Shown piece after piece: positions 58,434-64,000 of a DNA stretch of 64,000 nt. The stretch is from the NCBI RefSeq assembly GCF_026626335.1, contig NZ_JAPNTZ010000019.1:62001-126000 (forward strand). Direction: 5' to 3'. The translations under genes were made by a program, and so were the position numbers. Every line of letters starts with the position of its first letter. The stretch's first letter is position 1. The DNA is from Paractinoplanes pyxinae. Lineage in GTDB: Bacteria; Actinomycetota; Actinomycetes; Mycobacteriales; Micromonosporaceae. Under the pieces are notes generated by a model. That model was not told the origin of the DNA. It did no database searches and worked only from the letters and a program-made list of their open reading frames with translations.

Positions 58434-60632
58434 GAGCACGGCCTCCAGCGGGCTCGGTTTCGCGTACAGGAAACCCTGGCCCGTCCGGCAACCCAGCGTG
58501 AGCAGCTCGCGGGCCTGGTCCTCGGTCTCGATGCCCTCGGCGATGGTGCGCAGGCGCAGCACCTGAGCCAGCCGGATGATCGCGTCGGCGATGGCCGAAC
58601 CGGTCGCGGTGCCGTCGAGCTGAGCCACGAAGCTGCGGTCGATCTTGAGGATGTCGACCGGCAGCCGGGTCAGGTAGTGCAGCGACGAGTAGCCGGTGCC
58701 GAAGTCGTCGACCGCGATCCGGATACCGTATCCGCGGAGTTCGTGCAGCGTGACGATGCTCTTCTCGTCGACGATGGCCGACTCGGTCACCTCGAGCACC
58801 AACCGCTCCAGCGGCATCCCGGCCCGTTTCACCGCGGCGAGCACGTCGTGCACAAGCGTCGGCGTCTGCAGCTGTCGCGGTGACAAATTGACTGACACGT
58901 ACGGTTTCCCGGGCGCGGCCGCCATGTCGGTGCAGGCCTGGGAAAGGACGTGCAGGCCGATGTCGTAGATGAGGCCGGTCCGCTCGGCGACCGGGATGAA
59001 GTCGAGCGGCGGCACGAGCCCGCGGGCCGGGTGCTGCCAGCGCACCAGAGCCTCGTAGCCGGTCGGCCCGCCGGTGTCCAGGTCGACGATCGGCTGGTAG
59101 AGCACGATCAGCTCGCCCCGGCCGGCCGCTCCCGTCAGATCCTCAGCCAGCAGCGCGTCCATGGCCCGGCGGTCGACCATCGACGGGTCGTGCCGCATCC
59201 ACGAGTGCGCGCCGGCTCGCTTAGCGGCGTACATGGCCAGGTCGGCCCGGCGCATAATCTTTTTGCTCGTGTCGCCCGGCCGGCTGTCGGTGAGGCCGAT
59301 GCTGGCGTGCACGACCACCGTGTCCTCGCCGAGGCGAACCGGATGAGCCGCGATAGCCGCCAGGATGCGCTGAGCCACCAGATCGGGCACGACGCCGCCC
59401 AGCAGCAGCACGGCGAACTCGTCGCCGCCGATCCGCGCACACGTGTCCGGGCCCCGGACGACAGCTCTCAGATGGTGGCCGAATTCGGCGAGCACGGTGT
59501 CACCGGCCGCGTGCCCGTAGGCGTCGTTGATCAGCTTGAAGTCGTCGAGGTCGATGAGCAGCAGGGCCACCGGCTCGCCCCGGCGGGCGGCCGCCGTCAT
59601 GGCGTCGTCCAGGCCCGTACGGTTGGCCAGCCCCGTCAGCGGGTCGGTGATCACCAGGTCGCGAGCGCTGCGCAGCGACATGTTCATGTGCACGACGACG
59701 GCCGACACCATCAACAGCAGGCAGCCGACCAGGCCGCCCCACGGGAACATGTCGTCCTCGGCGACCGTCACCGCGATCATCATGACGACCCCGGTCAGCA
59801 GCGACAGCATGACCAGCCGCTGCGACCAGGCCAGACTTCGCTTCTCCCGGAACGGGGCGATCGGAGCGAGCGTGAGCAGCAGGCTCGCGCCGACCATGCC
59901 CAGACCGATCAGCCAGATGTCGGCCTGGGCGTCGCTGTGCAGGTCGGTGGCGTTCCAGGCGATGTCGGTGATCATCAGCAGGGCCAGGCCGCCGACCAGC
60001 GGGTGCGACGGGCGGGCGCCGCCGAGCAGCAGCGAGCAGACGGCAGTGAGCACGAGCAGGTCGCCGATGACATAGCCCAGGATGCGGGTGAGCTCGGGCC
60101 CGGCCAGGTCCTGGGTGAAGGCGCGGTCGATGACGAAATACCAGGCCATCATCGCGCCCGCCGACACCACGATGACGACCTCGGAGACGAAGGACCAGCG
60201 GTTGCGGCCGCGAATCTCCGCCAGCCGGGAGAGGAACGTGGCCGCGGCCAGCAGCACGAACATGAGCCCGCGCAAGCCGATGCCGGCCCAGTAGGCGAAG
60301 GCGTTGCCGGTGGTGGCGAACCAGAGCAGCACGAAGAAAGCGGCAACGGCGCTGCTCCGGGCGAGCCCGATAAGCCGCCATCCCCAGGGATAAACATCGC
60401 GGCCGGCGGCCCGAAAACTTAAGAAGGCGCCGATCGCGTCGAGCAGCAGAACCGAGCTGTACAAGACGGGCCGGCGCAGCCCCGGCTCGGCCAGCGAAGC
60501 GATCTGACTGACCGCGACCAGCACCACCAGCCCCGCCGCAACCCGTGACGCCGGCCGCCAGCTGGTCACCCGGGACAGTACGGCCACGCCTCTCCGATCG
60601 GACGGAAGAGCGGTGCGCTGAGCGCCAGACAC
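58389..60632 (-). CDS. Membrane GGDEF-EAL protein (cyclic di-GMP turnover)
   Basis: 747 residues. About nine TM helices (residues 30-320) form the sensor. The GGDEF domain starts ITDPLTGLANRTGLDDAM and has the intact signature ARIGGDEFAVLLLGG. The EAL domain has GYEALVRWQHPARGLVPP, VLEVTESAIVDE and AVDDFGTGYSSLHYL with its metal and catalytic residues. It can in principle both make and degrade c-di-GMP. No adjacent partner is obvious. Confidence 0.92.
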   Translation of the reverse strand: MSGAQRTALPSDRRGVAVLSRVTSWRPASRVAAGLVVLVAVSQIASLAEPGLRRPVLYSSVLLLDAIGAFLSFRAAGRDVYPWGWRLIGLARSSAVAAFFVLLWFATTGNAFAYWAGIGLRGLMFVLLAAATFLSRLAEIRGRNRWSFVSEVVIVVSAGAMMAWYFVIDRAFTQDLAGPELTRILGYVIGDLLVLTAVCSLLLGGARPSHPLVGGLALLMITDIAWNATDLHSDAQADIWLIGLGMVGASLLLTLAPIAPFREKRSLAWSQRLVMLSLLTGVVMMIAVTVAEDDMFPWGGLVGCLLLMVSAVVVHMNMSLRSARDLVITDPLTGLANRTGLDDAMTAAARRGEPVALLLIDLDDFKLINDAYGHAAGDTVLAEFGHHLRAVVRGPDTCARIGGDEFAVLLLGGVVPDLVAQRILAAIAAHPVRLGEDTVVVHASIGLTDSRPGDTSKKIMRRADLAMYAAKRAGAHSWMRHDPSMVDRRAMDALLAEDLTGAAGRGELIVLYQPIVDLDTGGPTGYEALVRWQHPARGLVPPLDFIPVAERTGLIYDIGLHVLSQACTDMAAAPGKPYVSVNLSPRQLQTPTLVHDVLAAVKRAGMPLERLVLEVTESAIVDEKSIVTLHELRGYGIRIAVDDFGTGYSSLHYLTRLPVDILKIDRSFVAQLDGTATGSAIADAIIRLAQVLRLRTIAEGIETEDQARELLTLGCRTGQGFLYAKPSPLEAVLSEAGRRLDEARQRQ

Positions 60633-60637
60633 TTTCA

Positions 60638-60671
60638 GATACTCACGTCATTCAAATGATGGGAGTATCCT
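60638..60671. promoter_or_regulatory. Operator/promoter of the long TetR gene
   Basis: GATACTC at 60638-60644 and GAGTATC at 60663-60669 form an inverted repeat; a smaller one, TCATT-CA-AATGA, is nested at 60648-60659. The TATCCT -10 box (60666-60671) overlaps the right arm and lies 6 nt before the GTG at 60678, so binding would block a leaderless promoter. Confidence 0.55.
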
Positions 60672-60677
60672 GATGAC

Positions 60678-62090
60678 GTGAGAATCTCGCGCACCGAGCA
60701 ACAGGCCCGCAACCGCCAGGCCGTGCTGACGGCGGCGCGAGCCGAATTCGCCGAGCGCGGCTACACCGAGGCCAAGATCGAGCGCATAGCCGAGCGGGCC
60801 GACCTGACCCGGGGCGCGGTCTATTCGAACTTCCCAAGCAAGCGGTCGCTCTACCTGGCGGTGCTGCTGGCCGCCGCCAACCAGGACGCAGCTGCCGCCC
60901 GTGACGCCCCACCCCCGTGGGAGGCGCCCTACCCCCGCAACACGGCTGTGCCACCCGATACCTCGCCCGACGACGCAACCAGCAGCGACGAACTGCCGGG
61001 TGCTGCTGGGCCGAACGACGCATCCGGCAGCGGCGATTCACCGCGTGCTGCAGGGCGAACTAACGCAACCGACGGCGAGGAACTGCTGAGCGCTGCCGAG
61101 TGGGACGGCCTGACCGGCGAGCACCACTCGCATCCGCCAATGGACTGGGCGAACGGCTTGGCTGTCGACCGCGACGCGAATCTGCGCCCTGCGAGTCACG
61201 GCGATTCGGTGGGAGGCAGGAACGCTGGTTCGTCCGCGGCGGGCGGCGGGTTGGAGGCGCTGGATGTGGCCAGTGCGGCCGAGACGTTCGCGCGGGTGTG
61301 GCTCGAGCGGTTGCCGCTGGCCTACGGCGACGCCACGGTCGGGCGGCTCAAGGCTCGATCGTTGACCGGAGTCTTCGACGACGAGCGGGGGCGAGCCGCC
61401 CTGGCCCAGATCACGTGGCTCGAGGCACTGCTGCTGGCTGTCGCGCTCGAGTCGTGCCGGGCTCGGGACGCCGGGCGACGGGTGCGGCTGGCCGAGCTGA
61501 TCCTCACGATGCTGCACGGAGCGGCCGGGCTGGGCGAGACGGCCCCCGGCTTCGGCGACGCGTTCGATGTGGCGCGGGCGTGCCGGCACCTGGCCGGGCT
61601 CGACATCGCCGACGAGTGGAATCCGCCCTACCTTCCTTACGTGCCACTGGCTAAGGAGGTCCGTTCGGCCTGGGCTGCTCCGGGCGAGGTGGTCGACGAA
61701 CTCAGCGGCCGCCCGTTCGAGCTCGGCGACGGTGTCGTGGTGGCCCTCGGCCCCGGCCGGCTGGGCGGCGCCGAGGACGCCGTCCGCGCGGCTCGGGCCG
61801 GTGAGGTCGTCACCATCGTCGCCGTCACCGACGACCCGGCCGAGACGGGCGCCCTCGTGCGACTGCGGCTGACCGACCTCACCACGGTCCTGCGGCGCAT
61901 CTTCGGCCCGGCCTTCCGCCCGTCGCTACGCCTGGTTCTGGACGACAACGGCACACTCGCCTCAGCCATAGGCGTCACGCCCACCTTCGACACCGAAACG
62001 TCCGTGCGCATCCAGCGCGGCGAGATCACCTTCCGAGCCGACAACCGCGGCGCCGCCTACGCCGCAACGATCGCCGGAAGAACGCAATGA
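60678..62090 (+). CDS. Long TetR-family regulator with C-terminal thioredoxin-like region
   Basis: 470 residues, about twice the usual TetR length. Residues 1-70 are a standard HTH (YTEAKIERIAERADLTRGAV, then YSNFPSKRSLYLAV). A low-complexity insert of ~120 residues follows, with three 15-residue repeats. A helical ligand-like domain comes next (ETFARVWLERLPLAYGDATV). The last ~130 residues look like a peroxiredoxin/TlpA-type fold (VTIVAVTDDPAETGALVRLR and SLRLVLDDNGTLASAIGV) but without Cys. Leaderless GTG start with an overlapping inverted repeat. The ligand is unknown. Confidence 0.8.
   Translation: MRISRTEQQARNRQAVLTAARAEFAERGYTEAKIERIAERADLTRGAVYSNFPSKRSLYLAVLLAAANQDAAAARDAPPPWEAPYPRNTAVPPDTSPDDATSSDELPGAAGPNDASGSGDSPRAAGRTNATDGEELLSAAEWDGLTGEHHSHPPMDWANGLAVDRDANLRPASHGDSVGGRNAGSSAAGGGLEALDVASAAETFARVWLERLPLAYGDATVGRLKARSLTGVFDDERGRAALAQITWLEALLLAVALESCRARDAGRRVRLAELILTMLHGAAGLGETAPGFGDAFDVARACRHLAGLDIADEWNPPYLPYVPLAKEVRSAWAAPGEVVDELSGRPFELGDGVVVALGPGRLGGAEDAVRAARAGEVVTIVAVTDDPAETGALVRLRLTDLTTVLRRIFGPAFRPSLRLVLDDNGTLASAIGVTPTFDTETSVRIQRGEITFRADNRGAAYAATIAGRTQ
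60972..61106 (+). repeat. 45-bp tandem repeat, three diverged in-frame copies
   Basis: Units at 60972, 61017 and 61062, encoding DATSSDELPGAAGPN, DASGSGDSPRAAGRT and NATDGEELLSAAEWD. They form part of the linker after the TetR HTH. Confidence 0.75.
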
Positions 62091-62498
62091 CCAACCAGCG
62101 CGCACATCCACCGGCCTCCGTTCACGCAGCGCCGACCAAAACGCGCACCATCGAGCAACCGCGTCCACCACGCGGCTCAACCCGAGCGACCTCGTCCAGG
62201 GATGCGCAACAAACGAACACTTGCGCGCTCAGCATCGCTCGTGGCTCGGCCAAGCCGCCTGCAGCACGCAACCAGAAAAACGCACGACAAACGCGAAACT
62301 GTGCACCCGCACCGCTCACTGACCGGTCAAGCCGCCGACAGCGCGCACCAGAGAAAACGTGCAACAACGCGCAACTGTGCACGACACATTGCTCGAAGGC
62401 GGCCGTTGTTGGCGGAACGCCCCAACGACGTGCATGTGGCGCGCGGCCGGTGTGTGAGAGACGTGGTGGCGGCGTGGGCGGAGCTAGGAGGAGACACC
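62091..62498. other. 408-nt non-coding region with short degenerate repeats
   Basis: No credible gene; frames crossing it are low-complexity. Words such as GATGCGCAACAAACGAACAC and AACGTGCAACAACGCGCAAC resemble those of the 50.6-51.4 kb repeat region. The last ~60 nt hold the promoter and an AGGAGG site for the next gene. Confidence 0.6.
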
Positions 62499-63086
62499 GT
62501 GACTGAGGTGCTGCATGTGTTGCGGTGCATGGGGTTTGCTGAGTTGAGTCGGGTGGCTGACGCGGCGGGGGTGGACGAGGCTGAGGTGGAGTCGGCTCTG
62601 ATCGACCTGGCGGTCGACGGCTGGGTCACCCGCGAGATGGGGGCCTGGGGGCTGACCGCGGCGGGGCGGGCGGAAGACCTGCGGCGCACCGCGGCCGAGG
62701 TTGAGGCGGCCGGGGCCAAAGGGGTGGTCGAATCGGCGTACGAGCGGTTTCTTGTGCTCAATCCGGAGCTGTTGGACCTTTGCTCGGCGTGGCAGCTGCG
62801 CGCCGTCGAGGGGGTGGCCGTGCCGAACGATCATCGCGACATCGCTTACGACGAAAGGGTTTTGGAGCTTTTCGGGGATCTTGACGGGCGCGTCAACATA
62901 GTGCTCGACGAGCTGGCCAAGGCGCTCCCCCGGTTCGGCCGGTATCAGGTTCGATTGCGGGGAGCGCTCGACCGGGCCAGAGGCGGCGCCCTCGAGGAGC
63001 TGGCCGACAGCCTCACCTCGTACCACGTGGTGTGGTTTCAGCTGCACGAGGATCTGCTGGTCACGCTGGGCCAGTCGCGCACATGA
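62499..63086 (+). CDS. Winged-helix-like protein paired with PPDK
   Basis: 195 residues. The N-terminal half is a wHTH-like module (MGFAELSRVADAAGVDEAEV, then ALIDLAVDGWVTREMGAWGL). The C-terminal half is helical (ESAYERFLVLNPELLDLCSA). It has a perfect AGGAGG before the GTG at 62499 and overlaps the PPDK-like gene start (ATGA). It may regulate or act with that enzyme; the family is not otherwise recognised. Confidence 0.72.
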   Translation: MTEVLHVLRCMGFAELSRVADAAGVDEAEVESALIDLAVDGWVTREMGAWGLTAAGRAEDLRRTAAEVEAAGAKGVVESAYERFLVLNPELLDLCSAWQLRAVEGVAVPNDHRDIAYDERVLELFGDLDGRVNIVLDELAKALPRFGRYQVRLRGALDRARGGALEELADSLTSYHVVWFQLHEDLLVTLGQSRT

Positions 63087-64000
63087 TCTGGCGGCTCGAG
63101 GCGGCCGTCGACGCGCCGGCCGACGTCATCGGCGGGAAGGCGGCCGGCCTTGTCACGTTGATGCGGCTGGGATTGCCGGTTCCGGACGGCTTCGTCGTGA
63201 GTGTTGACGCATGCCGCGCGTTTCTGCGCGACGGAAACATGCCGGCGGGGCTGGAAGGCGCTCGGGCCGGCTTGCCAACGGAAGCCGTCTCGGTGCGATC
63301 CGGGGCCGCGGTATCGATGCCGGGCATGATGGCCACGCTCCTCGACGTTCGCGGGTCGGTGGCTCCCGCCGTACGGGAAATCTTCGGGTCTTGGAACACG
63401 GACCGCGCCCGCACTTACCGCACCCTGCACGGAATTCCGCACGATCTCGGCACCGCCGTCGTCGTTCAGGCCATGGTGTACGGCGATCGGGACGAGCACA
63501 GCGGAAGCGGTGTCGCCTTCAGCCGCGACCCCACCACTGGCGCCCCGGAACCGTACGGTGATGTGCTTTTCGGCCATCGCGGCGACGACGTCGTCTCGGG
63601 CCGCTCGGCGACCCTGCCGCTCACGGCGCTGGCCGATCAGGAACCGACCGTCTGGTCCGCACTGACTGATGCGCTTTCGTTGCTGGAGAAGCATTTCCGG
63701 GAAGCGTGCCACGTCGAGTTCACCGTGGAGTCCGGCCGTCTGTGGCTGCTGCAGGTGCGGCCGGGCGGGCTGACTGCGCGCGCCGCCGTCCGGGTGGCCG
63801 TCGACCTGGCCGACGACGGTCTGATCGACCGGCGCGAGGCCGTACGCCGCATCACCTCACAATGTCTGCGGGCCGCCGCCGTCCCGCGCATGCTCGGCGG
63901 GGAACGGCTGGCCCGCGGCCGCGGCGCCTCCCCCGGCGTGGCGACCGGCCGGGTGGCGCTCAGCGCGGACCGGGCTGTGCGCATGGCTTCGGACGGGCCC
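63083..64000 (+). CDS. Pyruvate phosphate dikinase-like protein, compact, 3' end outside window
   Basis: The first 306 residues of a PPDK/PEP-utilising enzyme. IGGKAAGLVTLMRLGLPVPD and the conserved SVRSGAAVSMPGMMATLLD start the ATP-grasp part. VVVQAMVYGDRDEHSGSGVA, LWLLQVRPGG and GLIDRREAVRRIT follow. GRGASPGVATGRVAL at the window edge begins the phosphohistidine (swivelling) domain. That domain starts near residue 280, well before its place in standard ~870-residue PPDK, so the N-terminal domain is shortened. The PEP-binding barrel, if present, lies beyond 64000. Confidence 0.85.
   Translation, partial: MIWRLEAAVDAPADVIGGKAAGLVTLMRLGLPVPDGFVVSVDACRAFLRDGNMPAGLEGARAGLPTEAVSVRSGAAVSMPGMMATLLDVRGSVAPAVREIFGSWNTDRARTYRTLHGIPHDLGTAVVVQAMVYGDRDEHSGSGVAFSRDPTTGAPEPYGDVLFGHRGDDVVSGRSATLPLTALADQEPTVWSALTDALSLLEKHFREACHVEFTVESGRLWLLQVRPGGLTARAAVRVAVDLADDGLIDRREAVRRITSQCLRAAAVPRMLGGERLARGRGASPGVATGRVALSADRAVRMASDGP

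Noticed and set aside
62087..62506. A frame starting at the ATGA overlap with the long TetR gene
   Set aside because: The overlap looks like coupling, but the product is low-complexity and the next real gene has its own strong ribosome-binding site at 62499.

Overview
The window is about 64 kb of very GC-rich DNA. Genes are tightly packed, with many ATGA or GTGA stop/start overlaps. A recurrent promoter type has a TANNNT -10 box 6-7 nt before the start codon, which implies leaderless mRNAs. F420/PPOX-type enzymes, SAV2177-type methyltransferases, MMPL, DedA and an ALF-repeat polymorphic toxin are present. Together these point to a high-GC actinobacterium, most likely of the Micromonosporaceae (Actinoplanes-like); the genus is inference. 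I see no tRNA, rRNA, CRISPR array, transposase or prophage gene.

Layout. 0.2-1.2 kb: a nitrilase-family amidohydrolase. 1.26-7.12 kb: an aromatic-catabolism locus around an IclR regulator, with a monooxygenase/cupin pair on the minus strand and an overlapping SDR-cupin-hydrolase-extradiol dioxygenase operon on the plus strand. 7.1-9.0 kb: a lipoprotein, a small membrane protein and an alpha/beta hydrolase. 9.1-13.6 kb: a four-gene overlapping operon (DedA, GT4 glycosyltransferase, DUF998 membrane protein, DedA), in which two genes carry large in-frame repeat expansions; a divergent NarL-type two-component system follows. 15.6-20.3 kb: a 1385-residue secreted polymorphic toxin (ALF repeats, HINT, C-terminal toxin) with its probable immunity gene. 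20.5-22.4 kb: secreted proteins including an S37 peptidase. 22.4-25.9 kb: the lower meta-cleavage operon (hydratase, acylating acetaldehyde dehydrogenase, aldolase) with a second IclR.

25.9-36.6 kb is mixed: PPOX enzyme, GpsA, pentapeptide protein, M48 protease, dodecin, YidC/DUF6412 pair, frameshifted endonuclease I, epoxide hydrolase, GH20 hexosaminidase, a TetR remnant and a lipoprotein. 36.6-45.5 kb: Zn-alcohol dehydrogenase, CheB-like protein, M6 protease, a large membrane-anchored binding-protein-like gene and small membrane proteins. 45.8-46.8 kb: a TIR-like (PF10137-type) protein that may be a defence effector. 46.9-50.1 kb: MMPL exporter and TetR with palindromic operators. 50.1-51.5 kb: 1.4 kb of non-coding repeats. 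51.5-60.6 kb: hydrolase, VOC protein, STAS-ATPase fusion, GDPD-like protein, SDRs, two paralogous methyltransferases, LysR and a GGDEF-EAL protein. 60.7-64 kb: a long TetR with a thioredoxin-like tail, a winged-helix protein and a compact PPDK that runs off the window.

How they work together. The two catabolic blocks, 15 kb apart, together encode ring cleavage, C-C hydrolysis, hydration, aldol cleavage and acetaldehyde oxidation. They are tied by related palindromes of the form GTYCCGC-NNN-GCGGRAC; in both IclR genes the stop codon is exactly the centre of such a palindrome. The points I would follow first are this operator architecture, the stand-alone TIR-like gene, the toxin/immunity pair with a hairpin between them, the minisatellite expansions inside several genes and in intergenic DNA, and an apparent AUA start codon.
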